Shown here piece after piece: positions 17,098 to 25,593 of a stretch of 64,000 nt of DNA. This DNA is from Catellatospora sp. IY07-71. Lineage in GTDB: Bacteria; Actinomycetota; Actinomycetes; Mycobacteriales; Micromonosporaceae. Each line of letters opens with the position of its first letter. Positions within the stretch are counted from its first letter, which is position 1. The notes under the pieces were generated by a model. It searched no databases, was not told the DNA's origin, and saw only the letters and a program-made list of their open reading frames with translations. The DNA lies in contig NZ_AP023360.1 in the NCBI RefSeq assembly GCF_018326265.1, positions 2,967,501 through 3,031,500 of the forward strand, read 5' to 3'. A program made the translations under genes and the position numbers.

Positions 17098-18825
17098 ATG
17101 GCCCGGCCAAACGAGGTCGTCGCGGCGGCGCTGCAGGAGTACGCCGATCTCATCTCGATCACGGGAGGCGACCCGTTCCGGGCCCGCACCTATGAGAAGG
17201 CCGCCCGGGGCGTCGCGGGGCACTCCGCCGACGTGGCCACGCTCGATCTGAAGGGCCTGGCCCAGATCCCCGGGATCGGGAAGTCCACCGCGGAGAAGAT
17301 CGTCGAGCTGCTCGGCACCGGCCGGATGGCGGCGCTGGAGGAACTGCGGGCCGAGGTGCCCGCCGGGGTGCGCGAGCTGATGGCCATCCCCGGCCTGGGC
17401 CCGGCCAAGGCCATGACGCTGCACCGCGAGCTGGGCATCGCCTCCGTCGACGAGCTGGTCGCGGCGATCGAGGCGGGACGGCTGTCCGGGCTGCGCGGCT
17501 TCGGCGCGAAGACCGCGGCGAACATCCTGCACGGCATCGAGGTGCTCCGGCACAGCGGCGGCCGGGTGCTGATCTCCGCCGCGCTGGCGGTGGCCGAGGA
17601 GATCGTCGCCGCGCTGTCGGCGCTGCCGGGCTGCGCGCAGTGCACGTACGCGGGCTCGCTGCGGCGCGGCCGGGACAGCATCGGCGACGTCGACATCCTC
17701 GCCGCGTCCCGGGAGCCGGAGCCGATCATGGCGGCGTTCGCGGAGCTGCCGCTGGTCGGCGAGGTCATCGCGCGCGGCCCGGCGAAGACCTCGATCCGCA
17801 CGAACGACGGCCTTCAGGTGGACCTGCGGGTGGTGCCGCCCGAGTCGTGGGGCGCGGCGATGCAGTACTTCACCGGCTCGAAGGAGCACAACATCCGGGT
17901 CCGCGAGATCGCCGTGCGCAAGGGCCTCAAGCTGTCCGAGTACGGCCTGTTCCGTACCGAGGACGACGAGCTGGTGGTCTCGGCGACCGAGGAGGAGGTG
18001 TACGGGCGGCTCGGCCTGCCCTGGATCCCGCCCACCCTGCGCGAGGACCGGGGCGAGGTGGCCGCGGCCCGCGAGGGGCGGCTGCCCGAGCTGGTCACCG
18101 AGGCGGACATCCGCGGCGACCTGCACACCCACACCGACCTCACCGACGGCGTGTCCACGCTGGAGGAGATGCTGGCCGCGGCCCGCAAGCGGGGCTACCG
18201 CTACTACGCGGTCACCGACCACGCCAAGAACATGCCCATGCAGCGGATGACCGACGCGAAGATGCTCGCCCAGCGGCGGCGGCTGCGCGAGCTGGCCGAG
18301 ACGGGGCGGATGGCGCTGCTGCACGGCACCGAGCTGAACATCGATCCGGACGGCGGCGTGGACTGGGACGCCGACTTCCTGGCCGGGTTCGACATCTGCG
18401 TCGCCTCGATCCACTCGCACTTCACCCAGACCCCGGCCGAGCTGACGAACCGGCTGGTCAAGGCCTGCGAGAACCCGTACGTCAACATCATCGGGCACCC
18501 CACCACGCGCCTCATCGGGCGGCGCGCGCCGATCGAGCCGGACTGGGACGCGGTGTTCGACGCGGCCGCGGCCACGGGCACCGCGCTGGAGGTCAACGCC
18601 TTCCCGGACCGGCTCGACCTGAACGACGAGCTGATCATGCGGGCGCGCGAGCGCGGCGTGAAGTTCGCGATCGACACCGACGCGCACTCCACCGTGCACC
18701 TGGATGTGCTGCGCTTCGGCATCGGGGTGGCCCAGCGCGGCTGGCTCACCCCCGCCGACGTCGTCAACACCTGGAGTCTCGCCAAGCTGAGGTCCTTCGT
18801 CGCGGCCAAGCGCCGCGCCGCCTGA
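17098..18825 (+). CDS. polX: DNA polymerase X family protein with PHP domain
   Basis: This 575-residue protein has the bacterial PolX order: N-terminal helix-hairpin-helix region with IPGIGKSTAEKIVELLGTG, second HhH (IPGLGPAKAMTLHRELG), a nucleotidyltransferase palm with SIGDVDIL (Asp197 and Asp199), and a C-terminal PHP domain starting at DLHTHTDLTDG (His343, His345) with metal ligands such as DTDAHS. Such enzymes fill short gaps and trim 3' ends in base excision repair. The start is probably leaderless. The gene ends 4 nt before the converging dienelactone hydrolase gene. Confidence 0.93.
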   Translation: MARPNEVVAAALQEYADLISITGGDPFRARTYEKAARGVAGHSADVATLDLKGLAQIPGIGKSTAEKIVELLGTGRMAALEELRAEVPAGVRELMAIPGLGPAKAMTLHRELGIASVDELVAAIEAGRLSGLRGFGAKTAANILHGIEVLRHSGGRVLISAALAVAEEIVAALSALPGCAQCTYAGSLRRGRDSIGDVDILAASREPEPIMAAFAELPLVGEVIARGPAKTSIRTNDGLQVDLRVVPPESWGAAMQYFTGSKEHNIRVREIAVRKGLKLSEYGLFRTEDDELVVSATEEEVYGRLGLPWIPPTLREDRGEVAAAREGRLPELVTEADIRGDLHTHTDLTDGVSTLEEMLAAARKRGYRYYAVTDHAKNMPMQRMTDAKMLAQRRRLRELAETGRMALLHGTELNIDPDGGVDWDADFLAGFDICVASIHSHFTQTPAELTNRLVKACENPYVNIIGHPTTRLIGRRAPIEPDWDAVFDAAAATGTALEVNAFPDRLDLNDELIMRARERGVKFAIDTDAHSTVHLDVLRFGIGVAQRGWLTPADVVNTWSLAKLRSFVAAKRRAA

Positions 18826-18829
18826 CCGG

Positions 18830-19735
18830 TCAGGTGAGGTACTCGCCGAACCAGGCGGTGAGCTTGGTCCAGGCCTGGGCGGCGGCCTCGGGGTCGAAGC
18901 GGGCGCCGGTGTCGTTGAAGAAGGCGTGGTTGACGCCGGGATAGGTGACGATCTCGAAGGTCAGCCCGGCTTTGCGCAGCGCGTCGCGGGCCGCGTCCCG
19001 GCTCGCATTGACCCGGTCGTCGAGCTGCGCGTACACGCCGAGCACGGCCGCGTTCGGCGAGCCGGACAGGGACGCGCCGTCCGGGAACGGACCGTAGAAC
19101 GGCACCGCCGCGTGCAGCCGGGGTTCGCCCGCGGCCAGCAGCGACCACACCGCGCCGCCGCCGAAGCAGAAGCCCATCGCGCCCACGGTGTGCCCCGGGT
19201 TGCGCCGCAGCAGCTCGTCGATGCCGGCCTTCATATCGGCGACGAAACGGCCCGGTGGGGCCGCGTTGAGTGCGGCGGTGGCCTGGGCCGGGTCGGTGAA
19301 CTTCGCCGTGCCGCCCTCCTCGGACAGCAGGTCGATCGCCAGCGCCGACCAGCCAGCGGCGGCCAGGCGGCCCGCGACGGAGGCGATGTGCGGGGTCAGG
19401 CCCTTGTTCTCGTGTACGACCAGCACGGCGCCGCGCGGGGTGGCCGCCGCGGCCCAGGCGCCCTGCAGCGTGCGGCCCTGCGGTCCGGCGAAGGTGATCG
19501 GCTGCGTCGGGAGCGGGGTGGGCCCGGCCGGGCCGGTCGGGGCGGGGGAGGGCGATCCGGTCGGGGCGGCGGCCGTGTCCGCCCGCTGCGCGTCGCAGGC
19601 GGCCAGCAGCGGAGCCGCCATCGCGGCGCCCACCCCGAGCAGGGCCAGGCGGTGCAGCGCTTCCCGCCGCGAGATCAGCCCGTCGGCGTAGTCGACGACG
19701 ACCTCGCTGGACAGGTACTCGCTGAACTCAGACAT
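18830..19735 (-). CDS. Dienelactone-hydrolase family lipoprotein
   Basis: The 301-residue protein starts with a cytoplasmic tail, a Tat-like SRREALHRL segment and a lipobox (LLAAC, Cys47). It is therefore probably exported by Tat and lipid-anchored. After a Pro/Ser/Thr linker comes an alpha/beta hydrolase domain with GFCFGGG (nucleophile Cys190) and NHAFFNDTG (His270), typical of dienelactone hydrolase. The family opens lactones, but an exported version is likely to have another ester substrate. Confidence 0.87.
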   Translation of the reverse strand: MSEFSEYLSSEVVVDYADGLISRREALHRLALLGVGAAMAAPLLAACDAQRADTAAAPTGSPSPAPTGPAGPTPLPTQPITFAGPQGRTLQGAWAAAATPRGAVLVVHENKGLTPHIASVAGRLAAAGWSALAIDLLSEEGGTAKFTDPAQATAALNAAPPGRFVADMKAGIDELLRRNPGHTVGAMGFCFGGGAVWSLLAAGEPRLHAAVPFYGPFPDGASLSGSPNAAVLGVYAQLDDRVNASRDAARDALRKAGLTFEIVTYPGVNHAFFNDTGARFDPEAAAQAWTKLTAWFGEYLT

Positions 19736-19795
19736 CCCTCATTGATACCGCGTCAGCCAGGCATCGTCGGGGAGCCGGGCGTGACCGCTCCTTGA

Positions 19796-19849
19796 ATGAT
19801 CAAGGCTCCCGCCATGCTGTCGGAACAGCATGGCGGGAGCTTCGATCAT
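19796..19849. repeat. Hairpin repeat family F, copy 1
   Basis: Arms 19798-19820 and 19825-19847 (21 of 23 paired) have GATC at the foot and a 4-nt loop. The stem core is GCTCCCGCCATGCTGT. Copy 2 at 53972-54021 has A:T where this copy has G:C in the stem (CCCGCC/GGCGGG against CCCACC/GGTGGG). It lies downstream of the CU044_5270-type gene. Confidence 0.85.
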
Positions 19850-19864
19850 GGGAGGGGTGGCGGG

Positions 19865-20941
19865 TCAGCGCTCGTCGACGCTGTTCACCAGGTGCTGGGT
19901 CCAGGTGACGTGGTAGCCGACGAGGGGGTCGAAGCGCGGGCCGCCGTCCGGCGGGATCAGGGTGATCTCGCTGCCGGCGTACATGGTGCGCCGGCCGACG
20001 GCCGAGGCGGTCAGCGGATCGAACAGGATCTCGATGCCGGCACGGTCGTCGGTCTGGCGGATCGCGATCAGGCGCCACCCGTCCACCACGACCTCGCCCG
20101 CGGTCAGGCCGTCCATGCCCCGGAAGGCGCGCAGCAGCCCGGCCCGCAGCTCCGGGCTGAGCAGCAGATCGGCGTTGAGATAGAACTCGCCCATCGCGTC
20201 CCACAGCTGGTGGTCCGCGGTCCACTTCTCGTTGTCGTCGACGTCGTCGCGGAGCCTGGCCAGCAGCGCCGCCGGGTCGCCTGCGGGCAGCTGCGCCAGC
20301 CACTCCGGCGTGGGCCGGCGCAGGTTCGGCCCGAACTGCTCCAGGTCACCGCGCTGCACCGCGTCCGGGGTGGGCTCGGCCTTCGGGCCCTGCAGCAGGT
20401 CCTCCTCCCCGGACAGCAGCCGGACGATGATCATGCCCTGCGGATCCACCCACCTCTCACGGCCCTGGTACTCGATCTGCGCCGTCGCTTCGTTCCCGCG
20501 CTGGCTGGACGCCCAGCCGTCGGCCCGTACATGGATCAGCTGCCCCGGGCCGAGCGTCACGGCGCTCGCGGTCGTCGCGGTGCGGGCCAGCTCGTCCAGC
20601 GCCGCGAGCGCCTCCGGGGTGGAGCGGGAGAGGGCCGGGTTCGTGCCGCGCTCGGCGGGCAGCGGCTGGTGCGAGGCGAGCACCTCGGCCGTGCGCGGCG
20701 CGCCGAACTGGGCATTGCCGCCGCCGAGGCCGTTGAGCAGGATCGCGCCAACGGTGACGGCGGCGACCACCGCGGCCGCGCCGACCGGGATGAGCAGCCG
20801 GGACAGGCGGCGCGGGGCGCGGCCGCGGCCGGCGGTGTGCCGCCTGTTGAGCAGGTGCCAGGTGCGGGAGACCGACGCGTCGGTCGGCTCGGCGGCGGGC
20901 AGGTCGAGGACCGCCCGCAGCTCGGGGTCGGTATGCGTCAT
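19865..20941 (-). CDS. CU044_5270-family membrane protein, partner of the ECF sigma factor
   Basis: The 358-residue protein has a short cytoplasmic N-terminus (about 50 residues with the motif RTWHLLNRR), one membrane helix (LLIPVGAAAVVAAVTVGAILL) and a large extracellular part. This layout, and a start codon overlapping the upstream ECF sigma gene by 4 nt, match the CU044_5270 family commonly found behind such sigma factors. It may act as anti-sigma or as sensor. There is no classical zinc-binding ZAS motif. Its C-terminal gene end is followed by repeat F1. Confidence 0.78.
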   Translation of the reverse strand: MTHTDPELRAVLDLPAAEPTDASVSRTWHLLNRRHTAGRGRAPRRLSRLLIPVGAAAVVAAVTVGAILLNGLGGGNAQFGAPRTAEVLASHQPLPAERGTNPALSRSTPEALAALDELARTATTASAVTLGPGQLIHVRADGWASSQRGNEATAQIEYQGRERWVDPQGMIIVRLLSGEEDLLQGPKAEPTPDAVQRGDLEQFGPNLRRPTPEWLAQLPAGDPAALLARLRDDVDDNEKWTADHQLWDAMGEFYLNADLLLSPELRAGLLRAFRGMDGLTAGEVVVDGWRLIAIRQTDDRAGIEILFDPLTASAVGRRTMYAGSEITLIPPDGGPRFDPLVGYHVTWTQHLVNSVDER

Positions 20942-21501
20942 CGGGAACCTCCGGAGAGCGCGGATTTGATCTTCGTACGGGCGCGGTGCAGGGCGGACCG
21001 GACCGAGCCGAGCGGGATGCCGAGCGCGGACGCGATCTCGGCGTACTCCAGCTCCGCCACGGCGAACAGGAGCAGCACCTCGCGCTGGCGGCGGGGCAGC
21101 CGGGCCAGCGCGGTGGCGACGCGGGCCACGGTCCGCTGCGCGTCGACCCGCTCCGCCGAGCGGGCGTCCGGCGCGTCCTCGTCAGCGGTCGCGGCCAGCG
21201 CCGCCGCGGCGGTCGCCCGCAGCGCGCGCTTCTCGGCGCGGTGCTCGCGGCGCAGCAGGTTGCTGCAGATGCCGTACAGCCAGGGCAGCAGATCGCCGCG
21301 CGTGGCGTCGAAGCGGTGGCGCTGCTCGTACGCGACCAGGAAGGTCTGCGCCACCACGTCCTCGGCCAACTGCTCGCCGACCCGGCGGGTGGCGTAGCGC
21401 AGCAGGTCGCGGGCGTACGCGTCGAACATCGCGCCCAGGTCGCCGGGGTCCGGCGGCGCTGCCGTCGGCGCTGGCGGGTCGTGCTCTGTCGTCACGGTCA
21501 T
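20938..21501 (-). CDS. ECF (sigma-70 family) RNA polymerase sigma factor
   Basis: The 187-residue protein has region 2 (AEDVVAQTFLVAYEQRHRF and WLYGICSNLLRREHR) and region 4 (LPRRQREVLLLFAVAELEYA, EIASALGIPLGSVRSALHRA). It lacks regions 1.1 and 3. ATG 21501 is taken; an in-frame ATG 18 nt upstream cannot be excluded. It is coupled to the membrane protein that follows, so the pair is probably an envelope-signal response unit. The regulon is unknown. Confidence 0.9.
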   Translation of the reverse strand: MTVTTEHDPPAPTAAPPDPGDLGAMFDAYARDLLRYATRRVGEQLAEDVVAQTFLVAYEQRHRFDATRGDLLPWLYGICSNLLRREHRAEKRALRATAAAALAATADEDAPDARSAERVDAQRTVARVATALARLPRRQREVLLLFAVAELEYAEIASALGIPLGSVRSALHRARTKIKSALSGGSR

Positions 21502-21664
21502 GCCTGTTCTTGCCCGCACCCGTCCGCCGGGTTCCCGGCCGCCGGCCCGCGTTCGTCCGAGTCGCGTTCGTCCGGCGGGAGGGTGAGGCTATCGCGCGCG
21601 GAAAACGCGGACGACTGCCGCGTTTCGATGGACCGGGAAGCGCGTTTGCGCGAGGCTTGGGGTC

Positions 21665-22936
21665 ATGAGTGCGGACGAGCGGGTATTCGTCATCGTCGGT
21701 GCGTCGCTGGCCGGGGCCAGGGCTGCCGAGACACTGCGGGCCGAGGGCTTCACCGGCCGGGTGCTGCTGATCGGGCAGGAGGACGAGGTGCCGTACGAGC
21801 GCCCGCCGCTGTCCAAGGGCTTCCTGCAGGGCAAGGACGCGCGCGAGAAGGCCTACGTGCACCCGCGCGAGTGGTACGCCGAGAAGGACGTCGAGCTGCT
21901 GCTCGGACGGCGCGCGGTGGCGGTGCACCCCCAGGCGCGCACGGTCACCCTCGACGGGGGCGAGCAGCTCGCGTACGACAAGCTCCTGCTGGCCACCGGC
22001 TCGCGGGTGCGCACCCTGGACGTGCCCGGCGCGGACGCGTCCGGTGTCCGCTACCTGCGTACCTTCCCCGACTCCGAGGCGCTGCGGGCCGCGCTGTCCC
22101 GCGACCCGAGCCCGCAGGTGCTGGTCGTCGGCTCGGGCTGGATCGGGATGGAGATCGCGGCCGCCGCGCGCGGCTACGGCTGCCCGGTGACCGTGGTCGG
22201 CACCGACCGCGCCCCGCTGCGCAAGGTGCTCGGCGACGAGCTGGCCGCCGTGTTCCGGAAGCTGCACGAGGCCAACGGGGTCGAGTTCCGGTTCGAGTCG
22301 GGGGTGCGCGAGTTCGGCTCCCTCGACGGGGCGGTGCGCAGCGCGGTCCTCGACGACGGCACCGAGCTGGCGGTGGACCTGGTCGCGGTCGGGGTGGGCA
22401 TCCGGCCCGACACGGCGCTGGCCGAGCACGCCGGGCTGGCCGTGGACGACGGCGTGGTCGTGGACGCGAGCCTGCGCACGTCCGACCCGGACATCTACGC
22501 CTGCGGGGACGTGGCCTCGGCGTACCATCCGCTGCTGGGCCGCCACCTGCGCACCGAGCACTGGGCCAACGCGCGGGCCGGGGGCAAGGCCGCCGCGAAG
22601 GCGATGCTGGGGCAGGACGTGAGCTACGAGCAGGTGCCGTACTTCTTCACCGACCAGTACGACTTGGGCATGGAGTACTGCGGCTGGGCGGGTCCCGGCG
22701 ACTACGCCCGGGTGGTGTTCCGCGGCTCCACCGAGATCGTCGACGGGAAGACGCCGGAGTTCATCGCCTTCTGGCTCACCGAGGACGACCGCGTGGTCGC
22801 CGCGATGAACGTCAACATCTGGGACGTCCAGGACGACCTCTCCGCCCTGGTCAAAACCGGCTTCTCCGGCACCCCCGCCGACCCCGCCCGCCTCACGGAT
22901 CCCGCCGTCCCCCTGTCGGCCATCCTCCCGGGGTGA
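21665..22936 (+). CDS. FAD-dependent pyridine nucleotide-disulfide oxidoreductase (ferredoxin reductase-like)
   Basis: The 423-residue protein has an N-terminal FAD Rossmann motif (IVGASLAGARAAETLR), PYERPPLSKGFL typical of ferredoxin/rubredoxin reductases of oxygenase systems, an NAD-binding motif (VLVVGSGWIGMEIAAAARG) and the second FAD motif DIYACGDVA, then a Reductase_C domain. It moves electrons from NAD(P)H to a ferredoxin. No ferredoxin or P450 gene is adjacent, so the partner lies elsewhere. GAGGCT lies 7 nt before the ATG. Confidence 0.9.
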   Translation: MSADERVFVIVGASLAGARAAETLRAEGFTGRVLLIGQEDEVPYERPPLSKGFLQGKDAREKAYVHPREWYAEKDVELLLGRRAVAVHPQARTVTLDGGEQLAYDKLLLATGSRVRTLDVPGADASGVRYLRTFPDSEALRAALSRDPSPQVLVVGSGWIGMEIAAAARGYGCPVTVVGTDRAPLRKVLGDELAAVFRKLHEANGVEFRFESGVREFGSLDGAVRSAVLDDGTELAVDLVAVGVGIRPDTALAEHAGLAVDDGVVVDASLRTSDPDIYACGDVASAYHPLLGRHLRTEHWANARAGGKAAAKAMLGQDVSYEQVPYFFTDQYDLGMEYCGWAGPGDYARVVFRGSTEIVDGKTPEFIAFWLTEDDRVVAAMNVNIWDVQDDLSALVKTGFSGTPADPARLTDPAVPLSAILPG

Positions 22937-22948
22937 CCCCTGCCCGTC

Positions 22949-23009
22949 GTTGATCATGAACTTATGGCAGGGTTCGGCGGCGTGTCGCGACCCTGGGGCC
23001 GTGATCGAC
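22949..23009. repeat. Hairpin repeat family B, copy 2
   Basis: It begins GTTGATCATGAACTTATGG and ends CCGTGATCGAC. It shares the head and the GGCGGCGTGT block with the other B copies, but its centre differs. It starts 12 nt after the flavoprotein stop. Confidence 0.8.
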
Positions 23010-23025
23010 ATCGGGTGGCGTGGGA

Positions 23026-23087
23026 GATCCGTTTCTGTGGACGCTGGATGTCGCCATGGCGACGCTGGACGTCCACAAAAACGGATC
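23026..23087. repeat. Nested GATC-bounded hairpin, single copy in window
   Basis: Arms GATCCGTTTCTGTGGACG (23026-23043) and 23070-23087 pair with one mismatch. Inside is the perfect palindrome GTCGCCATGGCGAC (23050-23063). It lies just after repeat B2 and before the phosphatase gene. Confidence 0.75.
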
Positions 23088-23160
23088 ATGGCAGGGGTGA
23101 GCCGGGCCCACGGTGGGAAAGCGCGCCTCGGCATGGCGGTGGGCCGCCTACCATGCGGCG

Positions 23161-23778
23161 ATGCAGACGCGGCTGATCTTCGTACGGCACGGCGAGTCCG
23201 TGCATACCGTCCAGCGGTTCATCGGCGGGCGCAACGGGTGCCGCGGGCTCACCGCCACCGGCCATGAGCAGGCCGCGCGGCTGGCGGAACGGCTCGCGGC
23301 CGAGCTGGCCGGCGCCGGGCCGGTGGCCCTGTACCACTCCGAGCTGCGCCGGGCCGTGGAGACGGCCGAGCCGATCGCGGCGGCGCTCAGCGTCCCGGCC
23401 GAGGCGGACTGCGGGCTGTGCACCTGGCACTACCCGGCATACGCGGACGGGCAGCCGGTGGAGGTGCTGAAGAACGCCCCGCTGCCGGGCGGTGGCGTGC
23501 ACCGGCCGTTCCAGGCCGGGAACGAGACCTGGGCGGAACTGGTGGTGCGGACCGGGCGGTCCATCATGGACATCGCGCACCGGCACGCGGGCGAGATCGC
23601 GGTGCTGGTCGGGCACAGCGAGACGGTGAACGCCGCGTTCCACACGCTGGGCGCGCAGCCGCTGCTGCGCGCGTTCGACACGGTCGTCGCCCCGGCCTCG
23701 ATCACCGAGTGGACCGTGGACGAGCACCCGACGGAGTCCCCGTACACCCGCTGGACCCTGCGCCGCTTCAGCGCCTGA
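23161..23778 (+). CDS. Histidine phosphatase family protein
   Basis: The 205-residue protein has FVRHGES with the phospho-accepting His10, LTATGHEQAARLAERL, a Glu-containing segment and LVGHSETV with the second histidine (His152). This is the phosphoglycerate-mutase-like phosphatase core. Substrates in this superfamily range from sugar phosphates to phosphoproteins; none can be assigned. ATG 23161 lies 6 nt after TACCAT, a likely leaderless start; an in-frame ATG at 23113 is less favoured. Confidence 0.87.
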   Translation: MQTRLIFVRHGESVHTVQRFIGGRNGCRGLTATGHEQAARLAERLAAELAGAGPVALYHSELRRAVETAEPIAAALSVPAEADCGLCTWHYPAYADGQPVEVLKNAPLPGGGVHRPFQAGNETWAELVVRTGRSIMDIAHRHAGEIAVLVGHSETVNAAFHTLGAQPLLRAFDTVVAPASITEWTVDEHPTESPYTRWTLRRFSA

Positions 23779-23819
23779 CCCGCCGGCCGCGCCTGTGCGT
23801 CCGGCGGTGGGCCGTGCGC

Positions 23820-23881
23820 TGCAGTTTCGGGGAAAGTGCGGCTTCGGTCGGCCTGGTGGGTGCAGTTTCCCCGAAACTGCA
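23820..23881. repeat. Double palindrome between converging genes
   Basis: The arms 23820-23839 and 23862-23881 pair at 19 of 20 positions. The right part alone (TGCAGTTTC, CCC, GAAACTGCA at 23861-23881) is also a perfect hairpin, and the left part nearly so. So either one long hairpin or two short ones can form. It lies between the phosphatase and the VOC gene, where it may end both transcripts. Confidence 0.75.
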
Positions 23882-23895
23882 CCCTGGTCGGCCGG

Positions 23896-24336
23896 TCAGT
23901 CGCGGGGGTATTCGAAGTCCTCGGGGTGCCATTGCCTGGGTTCGACGAGGACGAGCCAGTTGCCGGAGTTGTCGCGCATGACCGCCTCGACGCCGTACGG
24001 GCGGTCGGCGGGCTCCTGGAGGAACACCACGCCCTTGGCGCTCAGGTCCTCGAACGTCCTGCGGCAGTCGTCCACGTTCAGGCCGAGGCCGCCCATCGCG
24101 CCCTTCTCCAGCTGGCGGCGTACGAAATCGGCGGCGTCCGGATCCAGCGGCGGGCCCGGCGTCATCAGCGTCACCTGGATCTCGGGCTGGGTCGGGTGCG
24201 AAATGGTCACCCAGCGGAAGCCCTCGCCCATGGTGATGTCGGTGACCGCCTTGAAGCCGAGCACATCCACGTAGAAGTCGCGCGCCTTGTCCTGGTCGAG
24301 GCAGTAGACCGTGACCAGCGAGATGTTTGTGATCAT
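23896..24336 (-). CDS. VOC-superfamily (glyoxalase/bleomycin-resistance-like) protein
   Basis: The 146-residue protein has two beta-alpha-beta-beta-beta halves: N-terminal SLVTVYCLDQDKARDFYVDVLGFK and C-terminal VEAVMRDNSGNWLVLVEPRQW. The family includes glyoxalase I, dioxygenases and drug-binding proteins; the metal-ligand pattern here does not single out one. ATG 24336 lies 6 nt after TAGGCT, whose TAG is also the stop codon of the upstream AraC gene. It is probably co-regulated with that regulator. Confidence 0.85.
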   Translation of the reverse strand: MITNISLVTVYCLDQDKARDFYVDVLGFKAVTDITMGEGFRWVTISHPTQPEIQVTLMTPGPPLDPDAADFVRRQLEKGAMGGLGLNVDDCRRTFEDLSAKGVVFLQEPADRPYGVEAVMRDNSGNWLVLVEPRQWHPEDFEYPRD

Positions 24337-24345
24337 GCCTCAAGC

Positions 24346-24813
24346 CTAGGACGGCCCGGTGACCTGCGGCTTCTCCGAGATTGCGGTTCCCGTCGTGCCG
24401 CCGAGATCGAGCACGCCGCGCATGAACAGGAAGCACCCGGGCACGTGCGGCCCCCCGCGGGCCGCCCAGCGGTCCCGGTACGCCGTCGGGGTCTCGCCGG
24501 TCAGCGCCGCGAACCGGGTCGAGAACGAGCCCAGGCTGGCGAAGCCGACCACCATGCACACCTCGGTCACCGTCAGGTTGGCCAGGCGCAGCAGGTCCTG
24601 GGCGCGCTCGATGCGGCGGCGGGTCAGGTAGCGGATCGGGGTCTCGCCGTACGCCGCCTCGAAGCTGCGTACGAAATGGAACTTGGACACCCTCGCGACC
24701 CGGGAAAGCCGGTCCAGATCAAGCGGCTCGGCGTAATGCCGGTCGATATGGTCGCGCGCCCGCCGCAGCTGGGGCAGCAGCTCCACCGGGACCGGCCGGG
24801 GCACCCTCGCCAT
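24346..24813 (-). CDS. AraC-family transcriptional regulator (DNA-binding domain only)
   Basis: The 155-residue protein consists mainly of an AraC double helix-turn-helix: DRLSRVARVSKFHFVRSFEA, then LTVTEVCMVVGFASLGSFST and RFAALTGETPTAYRDRW. There is no N-terminal ligand-binding domain; a short C-terminal tail follows. ATG 24813 is 7 nt after TAGGCT, a leaderless-type promoter. The VOC gene starts 10 nt after its stop, so it is the obvious candidate target. Confidence 0.87.
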   Translation of the reverse strand: MARVPRPVPVELLPQLRRARDHIDRHYAEPLDLDRLSRVARVSKFHFVRSFEAAYGETPIRYLTRRRIERAQDLLRLANLTVTEVCMVVGFASLGSFSTRFAALTGETPTAYRDRWAARGGPHVPGCFLFMRGVLDLGGTTGTAISEKPQVTGPS

Positions 24814-24905
24814 GCCGCCGAGCCTAGGCCCGGCCTCCGACACCGCGGCCACGTGCCACGCGGACGGCGCCCGTACCCGCAGACGGCGGTTTCGCAGGCG
24901 GGGCG

Positions 24906-25409
24906 TCAGCTTTGGAGGGCGGCCGCGAGCAGATCGTGGGTATGCCGGTCGAAGGCCACCAGGCGGACGCGCTGGACGCGGCTCGGGGTCGCGCGCAGGG
25001 TCGCCACGGCGATGCGAGCGGCGCGGTCGGCGGGGAAGCCGTACACGCCGGTCGCGATCGCGGGGAACGCGACGCTGACCGCGCCCAGCTCGTCGGCGAC
25101 CTCCAGGCTGCGGCGGTAGCAGGAGGCGAGGGTGTCGTCCTCGCCGTACGTGCCGCCCTCCCAGACCGGGCCGACCGTGTGGATGACGTGGCGGACCGGC
25201 GGATCCAGGTCGAACGCCGGGGTGGCCTTGGCGTCCCCGGGGTCGCAGGGCGCGATCGCGCCGCCCGCGCGGGCCAGGCCCGGACCTGCCGCGCGGTGGA
25301 TCGCGCCGTCCACCCCGCCCCCGCCGAGCAGGGACTCGTTGGCCGCCGTCACGATCGCGTCCACGTCCTCGGCGGTGATGTCGCCGAGCACGACCTCGAT
25401 GACCGTCAT
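24906..25409 (-). CDS. Macro-domain protein (O-acetyl-ADP-ribose deacetylase-like)
   Basis: The 167-residue protein starts MTVIEVVLGDITAEDVDAIV and has VTAANESLLGGGGVDGAIHR (ADP-ribose-binding Asn and glycine-rich loop) and VSVAFPAIATGVYGFPADRA, the second binding loop. This matches YmdB/MacroD deacetylases, which remove acetyl from O-acetyl-ADP-ribose or ADP-ribose from proteins. An ADP-ribosylglycohydrolase is encoded at 56705-57601 in this window. ATG 25409 gives the canonical N-terminus. Confidence 0.9.
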   Translation of the reverse strand: MTVIEVVLGDITAEDVDAIVTAANESLLGGGGVDGAIHRAAGPGLARAGGAIAPCDPGDAKATPAFDLDPPVRHVIHTVGPVWEGGTYGEDDTLASCYRRSLEVADELGAVSVAFPAIATGVYGFPADRAARIAVATLRATPSRVQRVRLVAFDRHTHDLLAAALQS

Positions 25410-25510
25410 GCGCCCGATGATGTCACCGCCGCCGACCTTCCCGCGCCTCGCCGGCGTTCGCCCACCGCGGACAGGACTGCGGACAGCCCGCCGCCCGGCG
25501 GGGCACGCAA

Positions 25511-25585
25511 GATCGTCCGACTTGCCGGGCAGGCGGGCGTATCTTGAGCCGGGATACGCCCACCTGCCGGGCAAGTCGGATGATC
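25511..25585. repeat. Hairpin repeat family C, copy 1
   Basis: Arms 25511-25543 and 25553-25585 pair at 30 of 33 positions and begin GATCGTCCGACTTGCC, with a 9-nt loop. Copy 2 is at 62316-62393 in the opposite orientation. It lies downstream of the DUF5522 gene. Confidence 0.88.
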
Positions 25586-25593
25586 GAGGGCGG

